Both the position numbers and the translations under genes were made by a program. Of a DNA stretch of 14,800 nucleotides, positions 6,973-14,223 are shown piece after piece; within the stretch, counting starts at the first letter, position 1; each line of letters opens with the position of its first letter. Under the pieces are notes generated by a model. That model had not been told where the DNA came from. It worked only from the letters and a program-made list of their open reading frames with translations, and searched no databases. Source of the stretch: an uncultured Rhodanobacteraceae bacterium (GTDB lineage Bacteria; Pseudomonadota; Gammaproteobacteria; Xanthomonadales; Rhodanobacteraceae); assembly GCA_937902695.1 (NCBI GenBank), contig CALFNI010000583.1, forward strand, positions 1 through 14,800, in the 5' to 3' direction.

Positions 6973-9048
6973 TCACTCGCCCGCGATGCGGGAGAGGGCG
7001 CGAGATGAAGGCCGCTCGAACCCGTCGGCGAAGATGGCGTCCTTCCAGCCGCCCGAGAGCTCGTAGGCAGATTCGGCGAAAACGGGTGCACTCGGGGTGA
7101 AATCCGGCACGATTTCGAAGACATGCGGCCCCGCGCCGACACCGGGATCGAGCAGCACTTCCTGTTGCTGCCAGCGCCGAAGCGGATTCGCGCTCGTCGG
7201 CGAGAAGCGTCCGGCGACGACGCCATCGATACGGATCTCCGCCGCGGGCGCGCCGGCGATCTCGCCCGGCGATCCGGCGCTGACATCGAACGTCCTGCGC
7301 AGGCGTAGCGGCGATAGCGCATCGGCGATGTCGAACGTGAACCGGCTGCTGCCGGCGGCATACGCACACGGGGTTGCGCTGCGCGGCGTCGGCGGCTCGT
7401 CTTCGAACGCGCCGTTCGCTGCCGCGCATGTCGCATTCGCGGGCGCTGCGTATGCGTGCGCATCGGCGGCCGGCGTGCCGACGTCGAACCTGTCGTAGAC
7501 GACGGCGTTCGCGCGCGGCGCGCGGTACGCATGAACGACCGCGCGCACGCACGCCGGCACCGGTTGCGCCGGCGCGAAGCCGGCTTCCTGCGTCAATCGC
7601 AGGCGACTGGCGTAGGCGATCGGATCGGCGAGCATCCAGCGGTACGCGGCGGTCACGCCGCTCCCGTCGGAATCGACGAGCGGCGCGCCCGCGAGCGGGC
7701 GCGCGAAGGCGCCGCGGTCGAAGTAGAAGCCGCCGTCGAAGAAATCCTCGACGCCGGTCCCGTACCAGGCCGGCGCGACCGCACCGTCGACGTAGGCGCG
7801 CGCGTCGCCTTCGAGATAGCCGAGGTCGGCGAGACCGTTCGCGCGATATCTCGCGCTGACGCCGATGACCTTGCCGGCACCGCTGGCGGCATAGAGCGAA
7901 AGATCGCCGCGATCGACGCATGCGTCCGATAGCACCGCCGCGAACGGTGCGACGCCGTCGGCGATCGGCGCATCGTCAAAGCTCAGGGCGCTATCGACCG
8001 TGACGGGTGCCGGCAGCGATGCATCGGCGACGAGCTCCACGTCGGCGCTTTGGCGAAACGGCATCGGCACCCACGCGTACAGCCAGCCGGTCGCGTCTTC
8101 GCCGGCGAGGACGCCGCGCGCCGCCATCGAGGCGTCGGCCGCTGTCGCGAAGAAATCGGCGAGCGGCACGTCGACGGCGGTAGCGCCATCGAACGCGAGC
8201 TTCAGCCGCACCGATGCATACGCCGGCCGCGGCAGATGCAGCCGGATGCCGCGAAGCCAGGCCGGGCCAGTACGCGTCGCCAGCGCGATCGCCTGACCGG
8301 GCGCGAGCACGGACGACGCTTCGATCGGCGCCAGCATGCCGTTCCACGGATCGTCGCCTGCGTGCGCGAGAAACGCACGCCACGCGGGAAAGTCGTCGCC
8401 CGGCGCGAACGTCGCCACGGGGGTTCCGGGCGCGAGGCGATGATGCTGCAGCTGGAACCACAGCAGGCGCTCGTCGTTGCCGGTGCACGGATTCGTGCCG
8501 CCGTTGTCGGCGCCGACGAGGACGATGCGCAACGACTCCGCATAGGCGAGCGGCACGTCGCTGACGAATCCGCCGCTCGACGCGCTGCGATCGGCGACAA
8601 GCGGCGCGGTGAACGGCGGCGTCGAGCCGTCGAACAGCGCGGCGAGCGGCAGGTCGATCGCGGCCGCCGATGCGCCGTCGAAATAGAAGCGCACGCGGAT
8701 CGCGGGATCGATGCAGCTCGCCGTGCCGAAGCCGGTCGTCATCCAGATGCGTGTCACCGCACCGGGCCCGCGCTCGTCGAACACGACGGCTTCCTCGCCG
8801 TCGCGATAGAGCCAGCGCAATGGGTAGGGATTGCCCGCCGGATCTTCGAGGCCGCGATTGCTGCGATCGTAGCGACAGCCGTCGAGGCAGTGGCTCGAAC
8901 GTTCGAGCACGATGTCGGACGGATCGAGCGTCGCCAGGCGCGACGGCGATTCCCAGATCTCCCACGGCAAACCGTTCGCCGCGGCGAACGGCGCGATGCC
9001 CGTCGCGCAGAGAAAGCCGGAGGCAACGGCGAGCGCGTGTCTCCCCAC
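6973..9048 (-). CDS. Exported GH172 (DUF2961) glycosidase
   Basis: This 691-residue protein (GTG start at 9046-9048) has a Sec signal peptide: a short basic start, hydrophobic residues 5-18 and a likely cut in FAAA-NG near residue 24. GH172 enzymes are alpha-D-fructofuranosidases/difructose dianhydride I hydrolases and alpha-D-arabinofuranosidases, so a furanoside substrate outside the cytoplasm is expected. Family hallmarks are GPGAVTRIWMTT near 94-105, YFDGA near 122, GYLEGDARAYVDG and GTGVEDFFDGGFYF. Glu413 (LEGD) and Glu434 (GVED) are 21 residues apart, the same spacing as I recall for the catalytic pair of the Bifidobacterium enzyme. A second beta domain with IRIDGVVAGRF and RRW follows. 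Eight cysteines after the signal suggest disulfides. It ends in an IFADGFER-type tail. It begins 10 bases after batD on the same strand, which is unusual for this family. No upstream in-frame start avoids a long overlap with batD. Confidence 0.88.
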   Translation of the reverse strand: MGRHALAVASGFLCATGIAPFAAANGLPWEIWESPSRLATLDPSDIVLERSSHCLDGCRYDRSNRGLEDPAGNPYPLRWLYRDGEEAVVFDERGPGAVTRIWMTTGFGTASCIDPAIRVRFYFDGASAAAIDLPLAALFDGSTPPFTAPLVADRSASSGGFVSDVPLAYAESLRIVLVGADNGGTNPCTGNDERLLWFQLQHHRLAPGTPVATFAPGDDFPAWRAFLAHAGDDPWNGMLAPIEASSVLAPGQAIALATRTGPAWLRGIRLHLPRPAYASVRLKLAFDGATAVDVPLADFFATAADASMAARGVLAGEDATGWLYAWVPMPFRQSADVELVADASLPAPVTVDSALSFDDAPIADGVAPFAAVLSDACVDRGDLSLYAASGAGKVIGVSARYRANGLADLGYLEGDARAYVDGAVAPAWYGTGVEDFFDGGFYFDRGAFARPLAGAPLVDSDGSGVTAAYRWMLADPIAYASRLRLTQEAGFAPAQPVPACVRAVVHAYRAPRANAVVYDRFDVGTPAADAHAYAAPANATCAAANGAFEDEPPTPRSATPCAYAAGSSRFTFDIADALSPLRLRRTFDVSAGSPGEIAGAPAAEIRIDGVVAGRFSPTSANPLRRWQQQEVLLDPGVGAGPHVFEIVPDFTPSAPVFAESAYELSGGWKDAIFADGFERPSSRALSRIAGE

Positions 9049-9058
9049 GTCGTGGAGG

Positions 9059-10768
9059 CTACTCCGGATACAGGGCCGGCAATGCCGATTTCTGTCCGGT
9101 CGGTGCCGCGGGTTTTCGCCAGGCGAGCCCCGGCTTGAATGCGCGCTCGAGCTGCGAGCCGACGCCTTGCCTGGACGCACCCGCATAGCGGGCGCGCTGC
9201 AGCGCCGCGAGCGCATCGGTCTGCGCCGCGCTGTCGAGCCGAACGGCGAGCTCGCCGAGATTGCGCACGTCGGGCCGCTCGCTGCGCGCCCACGCGACGA
9301 GCGCGCGCTCGGCGCCGGCGAGCTCGCCGAGCGAGCACGCTTTCAGGAACACCGTCCGGTGCGCCGACGATCCGGCGTGGGGCGAAGGCGCCGCATCGGC
9401 ACTAACGCGCGGCGCCGCGCCGCGCGCGCGCCACCAGAGGGCGAGCGTGACCAGCCAGAGCACGAAGCCGATCGCCGCGAGCGTCTGCCAGAGACGAACC
9501 GGCGACGACGTCGAAACGGGCGCGCCCGCCGACGGCGTCGCGACCGGCGCGGGCGCCTCGTTCGATGGCGTCGCGTTGCCAGCCGCCGGCGCATTCGCCG
9601 AAGGCCGGGTGCCGGCCGCCGGCAGGACCTTCAGCGTGTGCGGCGCGAGCTCGGCCGTTTCCATGCGGTCGTGCGTCGTATCCCACCATTTGACGCTGAC
9701 GCCGGGAATCGTTAGCGAACCCGGCTTGGTCGGCACGAACGCGAACTTGCGCACGCGCTCGCCGTAAAGCCAGGTGCCGTCGTCGCGCGTGCGCGTGTCG
9801 GCCTTGTCGGGATAGATCTCGGCGCCTTCGGGCGCGGTCAGGTCGAGCTCGGGCAACTGTTCGAAACCGAGGCCCTGGGCCTGCATGCGGATCGTGCGCG
9901 TCACCGGATCGCCGACGTGGATCTCGCTCGGCAGCTCGGTGTCGTCCTTAAGCAGCATCGACTGCGCGGGCAGCCACGGTTCCGACGCCGGCCACGCGGC
10001 CGGTTTCGGCTTGACGTCGAGCTGCACCGCGTCCGAGCGCGCGCTGATCGTACGCGGGCGGCTGAAAAAACCGGTCGGATCGGCGGCGTCGAGCGTGTTG
10101 CCGCGGAAGACGAGCGCCGGAAGACTCAGCATGCCGCTCTTCTCGGGCGTCAGCGCGTAGTGGCGCTCCATGACGTGATAGCGGCGATCGCCGATCGTCG
10201 CGAGATAGCTCTTGTCCTGCCCGAGGCGCTGCACGACGACACCATCGGCCGACGGCTCCGAAAGATTGCCGTCGGTGAGGCCGAACGAGAAATAGAGCTT
10301 CACCGTGTAGCGCACCTGCTGCTGGACGTACGGCGCGAGCGGTTCGGCGGTGACTTCGAGGAATACGTCGTCGCCGGGCTTGCCTTCGGCACCGGCCGGC
10401 TGCGCGAGCACGCTCAGCGTCAGCGGCGAGGTTTTCGCGCTGCCCACCGCGAGCGCCGGGATCGCGATGCGTCCTGCGTGCTTGGGCTCGAGGCCGACGG
10501 CCCAGACGACCTTCGTCGTGCTCGCGCCGTTGACGATGCTGACCTGCTGGCTCGACTGCGTGCCGAGCAGGTCGAAATCCTGCGAGAGCGCGCTGAAGTC
10601 GGGTTGCCCGCCCGCATCGCCCGTCGCCTCGACATTGAGCGTGACCGTTTCGCCGAGGTGCATCGTGTCGCGGTCGAGCCACGCGCGAACGCTCGGCGCA
10701 TCGGCATGCGCCGGAGCGATCGCAGCGAATGCGATCAACGCGAACGCGAACGACATCAGTGTCTTCAT
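9059..10768 (-). CDS. batD: BatD-family protein (BatD/oxygen tolerance)
   Basis: This is a 569-residue envelope protein. Residues 1-22 are a signal peptide ending AHA. A large beta-rich periplasmic part follows (about 23-385), built of repeated segments with DRDTMHLGETVTLNVEATG and EIHVGDPVTRTIRMQAQGL, the two BatD-type Ig-like modules. Next come an Ala/Pro/Ser-rich linker (about 385-423), one membrane helix (427-447) and a cytoplasmic helical tail of about 120 residues. This is the standard BatD architecture. Bat proteins are linked to MoxR ATPases and to tolerance of oxidative or envelope stress in Bacteroides, Leptospira and Francisella, but their biochemical action is unresolved. Its ATG overlaps the stop of the batB/C gene as ATGA, so the two are translationally coupled. 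It is the last standard member of the Bat operon; the GH172 gene follows. Confidence 0.93.
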   Translation of the reverse strand: MKTLMSFAFALIAFAAIAPAHADAPSVRAWLDRDTMHLGETVTLNVEATGDAGGQPDFSALSQDFDLLGTQSSQQVSIVNGASTTKVVWAVGLEPKHAGRIAIPALAVGSAKTSPLTLSVLAQPAGAEGKPGDDVFLEVTAEPLAPYVQQQVRYTVKLYFSFGLTDGNLSEPSADGVVVQRLGQDKSYLATIGDRRYHVMERHYALTPEKSGMLSLPALVFRGNTLDAADPTGFFSRPRTISARSDAVQLDVKPKPAAWPASEPWLPAQSMLLKDDTELPSEIHVGDPVTRTIRMQAQGLGFEQLPELDLTAPEGAEIYPDKADTRTRDDGTWLYGERVRKFAFVPTKPGSLTIPGVSVKWWDTTHDRMETAELAPHTLKVLPAAGTRPSANAPAAGNATPSNEAPAPVATPSAGAPVSTSSPVRLWQTLAAIGFVLWLVTLALWWRARGAAPRVSADAAPSPHAGSSAHRTVFLKACSLGELAGAERALVAWARSERPDVRNLGELAVRLDSAAQTDALAALQRARYAGASRQGVGSQLERAFKPGLAWRKPAAPTGQKSALPALYPE

Positions 10769-12708
10769 CCGTTGCCGTCTCCATGCTGCATGCGGCGCTG
10801 GTGCTCGAGCAGGAACTTGCGGCGCAGGAGTCCGCCCGGATCGTCCGGCACGCGCTGCAGCAGATGCTCGAGGGCCTGGCGCTTCTCCTGCGTGGCGTCG
10901 TCCTCTTCGACGGCAGCCGCCGGCTTGCCGTCCTTGCCGGGCTTGCCGCCCTGCGCGAGCTGCTGGTCGATCGCCTTCGAAAGCGCCTGCTGCTGCGCGC
11001 TGCTCGGCTTGCCTTCGGACGGCTCGGCTTGCGACTGCGCCTGCGTCGTCGAGCCGTCGGTGCCCGCGGACGACTGCTGCTTTTCCTGATCGCCGCCGGA
11101 TTTCTGCTGCGAATCGCTCTGCTGCTCTTTTTCGCCGTTGTCCTGATCGGATTTCGAGCCGCCCTGCTCCTGCGATTGTTGGTCCTGGTCCTGCGCGCCG
11201 CCGGATTCGTTCTGCTTGTCCTGATCGTGCTGGTCGTCGGACTGCTGCCCCGACTTGTCGCCGTCCTGCTTGTCCCTGGAACTGTTGGATTTCGACTGCT
11301 GCTTCTGCGAGGACTTGTCCTGCTTCTGCTGGCGCTTCATCCATTCCTCGACGGCGGACCTGTTCGCCTTCGCATCGTCCATGTCGGGCGAGAGCTTCAG
11401 CGCACGGTCGTACGCGGCGATCGCATCTTCGTACTTGCCGAGCTTGGCGAGCGCATTGCCCTGGTTGTACGCGCCGTCGGCATCGCCGACCTCGGCGTAA
11501 TCGGTCGCGGCCGATTCGTAATCGCCGGCACGGAACGACGCGCTGCCGCGCCAGTCCGGCGAGCGCGCGACACCGGCGGCCGTCTTCGCATCGCCTTGCG
11601 CGAGCGCGGCCGCGGCCTGCTGGTCGGGTCGCATCCACAGGTCCTTGAACGACGCCGCGTCGGCGCGCGGCGACGGCGCCAGCAGCACGAGCGCGACGGC
11701 CATCAGCCAGCCGCGCCGGAACGCGAACGCGGCGAGCGGCACGAGCAGCAGCAGCAGCCACGGGCCCCGATCGCGCCAGCGGCTGCTCCGGGCGAGCTCG
11801 CCCGACGACGACGCGTCGCTCGCTTCGGCAGCCGACGCCGTGCGATCGACGAGCAGCGTATCGATGTCGTGCGCGTCGGCGCTCATCGGCGCGTAGCGCC
11901 CGCCGCCGGCCTCGGCGACCGCGGCAAGGCTGTCGTCGTCGCGCTTGGCCACGATCACGTTGCCGCTGTCGTCCTTGAGAAAATCGCCCTGCGCGAGCGC
12001 GACCGGCGCGCCGGCCGTGCTGCCGACGCCGAGCACCGAGACGACGAGGCCGGCAGCGTGCGCGCGCCGCGCCGCCTCGACCGCACCCTGGTCGGCGCTG
12101 TCGGCGAGCACGATGATGTCGCCGCGATGGAGGCCGGCCTGCTGGATCAGCTGCTGCGCTTCGGAAATCGCCGCGCCGGCGTGATTGCCGGCGACCGGCA
12201 TCGTCGAGGGATCGAGCGCGTCGACGAGATTGCGCACGGTGCCGATGTCGTCGGTCAGCGGCGCTGCGACGTACGCTTCGCCCGCAAAGCCGATCAGCGC
12301 GGTCTGGTAGTCCTTGCTGCGCTCGAGGATGTCGACGAGCTTGTAGCGTGCTCGCTCGAAGCGGCTCGGCTTTTCGTCCTGCGCCATCATCGTCGACGAA
12401 AGCTCGAGCGCGAGCACCCGTGCGGCCTGGTTGCGATAGAGCGGCATCGGCTCGCGCTCCCACGCCGGGCCGGCAAGCGCGAGCGAGGCGAGCGTCCAGA
12501 GCGCGATCGCGAGCACGATGCCGCTGCGCCCCGAACCCGCATCGATGCGCTCGATCAGATGCGGCAGGAGATGCGGATCGATCGCGCTCCGCCATGCGCC
12601 GGCGTCGGCACGGCCGCGATGACGCAGCAGCCAGAACAGCGGAATCGCGAGCAGCAGGGCGAGCCAGAGCGGCCGCAGGAAATGAAAGTCGGCGAGCGCT
12701 GCGGTCAT
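10765..12708 (-). CDS. batB: Fused BatB/BatC: VWA domain protein with TPR and Gln/Lys/Asp-rich linker
   Basis: This 647-residue membrane protein has two N-terminal helices (about 12-28 and 64-80), a VWA domain (about 95-290), two more hydrophobic segments (about 316-331 and 333-346), then a TPR region (about 363-450). It continues with a hydrophilic stretch at 457-585 made almost only of Gln, Lys, Asp, Ser, Glu and Gly, and a conserved end (LLQRVPDDPGGLLRRKF). The N-terminal half is BatB and the C-terminal half BatC, separate genes in some species and fused in many gammaproteobacteria. The MIDAS reads E102-L-S-S-T106 instead of Asp-x-Ser-x-Ser, while Thr152 and Asp203 remain, so metal binding may be altered. 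BatA next door keeps a canonical site. The start ATG overlaps the batA stop (ATGA), and its own stop overlaps batD the same way. Confidence 0.92.
   Translation of the reverse strand: MTAALADFHFLRPLWLALLLAIPLFWLLRHRGRADAGAWRSAIDPHLLPHLIERIDAGSGRSGIVLAIALWTLASLALAGPAWEREPMPLYRNQAARVLALELSSTMMAQDEKPSRFERARYKLVDILERSKDYQTALIGFAGEAYVAAPLTDDIGTVRNLVDALDPSTMPVAGNHAGAAISEAQQLIQQAGLHRGDIIVLADSADQGAVEAARRAHAAGLVVSVLGVGSTAGAPVALAQGDFLKDDSGNVIVAKRDDDSLAAVAEAGGGRYAPMSADAHDIDTLLVDRTASAAEASDASSSGELARSSRWRDRGPWLLLLLVPLAAFAFRRGWLMAVALVLLAPSPRADAASFKDLWMRPDQQAAAALAQGDAKTAAGVARSPDWRGSASFRAGDYESAATDYAEVGDADGAYNQGNALAKLGKYEDAIAAYDRALKLSPDMDDAKANRSAVEEWMKRQQKQDKSSQKQQSKSNSSRDKQDGDKSGQQSDDQHDQDKQNESGGAQDQDQQSQEQGGSKSDQDNGEKEQQSDSQQKSGGDQEKQQSSAGTDGSTTQAQSQAEPSEGKPSSAQQQALSKAIDQQLAQGGKPGKDGKPAAAVEEDDATQEKRQALEHLLQRVPDDPGGLLRRKFLLEHQRRMQHGDGNG
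10954..11340 (-). other. Low-complexity Gln/Lys/Asp/Ser linker inside batB/C
   Basis: Residues 457-585 of the fused protein lack aromatic and nearly all hydrophobic residues up to about 565, and they contain irregular repeats of QQ, DQDQ, KSD and KQ. The segment should be disordered and soluble. It separates the TPR domain from the conserved RVPDDPGGLLRRKF end. The codons vary, so it is not a simple DNA microsatellite. Confidence 0.8.
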
Positions 12709-13712
12709 GCGCTTGCCCTCGCCGGCACGAGCGAACGCAGGCGCCAGCCGGGCACGAGGAACGCAAGCGCGGATACGCCGAGCGCGGCGGCGAGCGGCAT
12801 CCAGTAGAGCTCGTCGACGGGACGCAGGCTCTGCTTCGTATCCGCAACGGGTTCGAGCTGATCGATCGTGCGATAGACGTCGGCAAGCTCCTCGCTGTTG
12901 CGCGCGCGAAAATAGCGGCCGCCGGTCGCCTCGGCCATGCGCTTCAGCATCGCCTCGTCGAGATCGGCCGACGGATTGACGATGCGGCTGCCGAACAGCG
13001 AGTTCACGCGCAGCGCATCGGCGCCGATGCCGATCGTGTACACGCGAAGGTTGTTCGCGGCGGCGAGATCGATCGCCTTGCGCGGATCGAGCTCGCCCGC
13101 GGTGTTGACGCCGTCGGTCAGGAGCACGAGCACGCGTTGATCCTGCGGGCGGTCCTTGAGCCGCTTCACGGCGAGACCGAGCGCATCGCCGATCGCCGTC
13201 TCGCGGCCGGCGAGGCCGATCGTCGAATCGGTGAGCTGCTTGCCGACGGTTTTGAGGTCGAATGTCAGCGGAACGAGCAGGTACGCGCGCGTGCCGAACA
13301 GGATGAGACCGACGCGATCGCCGGCGCGGCGCTTGATGAAATCGGTGGCGATGGCCTGGATCGCCGCGAAGCGAGGCGCCGGCATGCCGCCGAGCTGCAT
13401 GTCCTCGATGCTCATGCTGCCGGACGTGTCGACCGCGAGCATGAGGTCGCGCCCCGAGCGCGGCACGTCTTCGGGTGCGCCGAGCCACTGCGGACGCGCC
13501 GCGGCGAACACCAGCAGCGCCCACGCCAGCAATGCGAGCGCACTGCGCAGGCGCGGCACCGGCGAAACGTCGGCCTGCTGTTCGAGCATCAATCCGGTAT
13601 GCGGCAGGTGCAGCGCGGTCGCGATCCAGCCCGGCGCGCGCGGCATCAGCCATGCGACGAGCAAGGGCAGAGGCAGCGCCGCAAGCAGCCAGGGCCAGGC
13701 GAGCTCAAACAC
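12705..13712 (-). CDS. batA: BatA, membrane-anchored VWA protein
   Basis: This 335-residue protein has two N-terminal membrane helices (about 5-22 and 56-72), a VWA domain (about 88-285) and a C-terminal membrane helix (about 303-321). The MIDAS is fully canonical: DTSGS at residues 95-99, Thr172 in GRETAIGDA and Asp200 in LLTDG. It should therefore bind a divalent metal and a protein ligand. The YTIGIGAD and TGGRYFRA segments are characteristic of BatA. In the Bat system it is thought to pair with BatB and to be remodelled by the MoxR AAA+ ATPase; the client is unknown. The GTG start at 13710-13712 is supported by the immediately following hydrophobic FELAWPWLL, the usual BatA beginning, and overlaps the DUF4381 stop by 8 bp. 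Confidence 0.94.
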   Translation of the reverse strand: MFELAWPWLLAALPLPLLVAWLMPRAPGWIATALHLPHTGLMLEQQADVSPVPRLRSALALLAWALLVFAAARPQWLGAPEDVPRSGRDLMLAVDTSGSMSIEDMQLGGMPAPRFAAIQAIATDFIKRRAGDRVGLILFGTRAYLLVPLTFDLKTVGKQLTDSTIGLAGRETAIGDALGLAVKRLKDRPQDQRVLVLLTDGVNTAGELDPRKAIDLAAANNLRVYTIGIGADALRVNSLFGSRIVNPSADLDEAMLKRMAEATGGRYFRARNSEELADVYRTIDQLEPVADTKQSLRPVDELYWMPLAAALGVSALAFLVPGWRLRSLVPARASA

Positions 13713-14223
13713 GGTCGCGTCCCCGCGGCAGCGCGCGGCGGAGCCAGTCGCGCGCGAGCGTCAGCAGCTGCGCGGCGTCGACGTCCGCATCCTCGGCGCG
13801 CCGGTACGGCGCGTCGATCAGCGCGCGGCCGGTCGCCGAGCGGAAACGCTCCTCGACGCGCGCCCGCGTCGATGCGGCGTCGAACTGGCGATCGAGGAAA
13901 TCGAGCCACGCCTCGCCTTCCAGCGCGGCGGCGCCCGGTTCGATCAGGCGCGATGCGCGGCGCAGGAGCTGCGAGACGTCCGCGGCGAGACGCACGTTGT
14001 CCGGCTGCGAGGCGTGCGCCGCGGCGATGCGATCGAGCTCGGCGACGACGCGCTTTCGCCAGCGCCGCGCGCGCGTTTCGCGCACGAGCACTGCGACGCC
14101 GAACCCGATCGCCACGAGCAGCACGATCGCGACGATCCACCAGCCCGGCGCGGGCGGCCACCACGATGGCGCCGGCGGCAGATGGATGTCCCGAAGATCG
14201 GGACCGGCCGGCGCGGCGTTCAT
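13705..14223 (-). CDS. DUF4381 membrane protein of the MoxR/Bat operon
   Basis: This 172-residue protein begins with the family motif LRDIHLPPAPSWWPPAPGWW (residues 10-29). One membrane helix (about 28-48) follows, then a basic stretch (RETRARRWRKR) and a cytoplasmic helical domain containing EGEAWLDFLDRQF. The basic residues after the helix indicate that the C-terminus is inside. DUF4381 proteins occur almost only in MoxR-DUF58-VWA operons, between the DUF58 gene and batA, exactly as here. Their biochemical role is unknown. Its ATG shares ATGA with the DUF58 stop, and its stop lies inside the start of batA, so all three are probably translated in a coupled way. The length and motif are typical and I see no anomaly. 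Confidence 0.9.
   Translation of the reverse strand: MNAAPAGPDLRDIHLPPAPSWWPPAPGWWIVAIVLLVAIGFGVAVLVRETRARRWRKRVVAELDRIAAAHASQPDNVRLAADVSQLLRRASRLIEPGAAALEGEAWLDFLDRQFDAASTRARVEERFRSATGRALIDAPYRRAEDADVDAAQLLTLARDWLRRALPRGRDRV

Noticed and set aside
6837..7532. In-frame 232-codon extension upstream of the kinase start
   Set aside because: It overlaps the 3' part of the GH172 gene in another frame, is Arg/Ser/Pro-rich and unlike any kinase N-terminus. The kinase domain begins about 40 residues after the ATG at 6836.
8992..9020. Lipoprotein signal (Cys in SGFLCATG) in the GH172 protein
   Set aside because: The residue before Cys is Leu, not Gly/Ala/Ser, so the lipobox is not satisfied. A normal signal peptidase site FAAA-NG follows.
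10729..12807. 692-codon plus-strand frame antisense to batB/C
   Set aside because: It is a Leu/Val/Arg-rich shadow, partly the complement of the Gln/Lys/Asp linker, which gives artificial runs of Leu and Val that mimic membrane helices.
12709..13653. In-frame extension of batB/C to 962 codons
   Set aside because: It overlaps batA in another frame and is Arg/Ala-rich. The ATG at 12708 overlaps the batA stop as ATGA and begins a proper BatB membrane helix.
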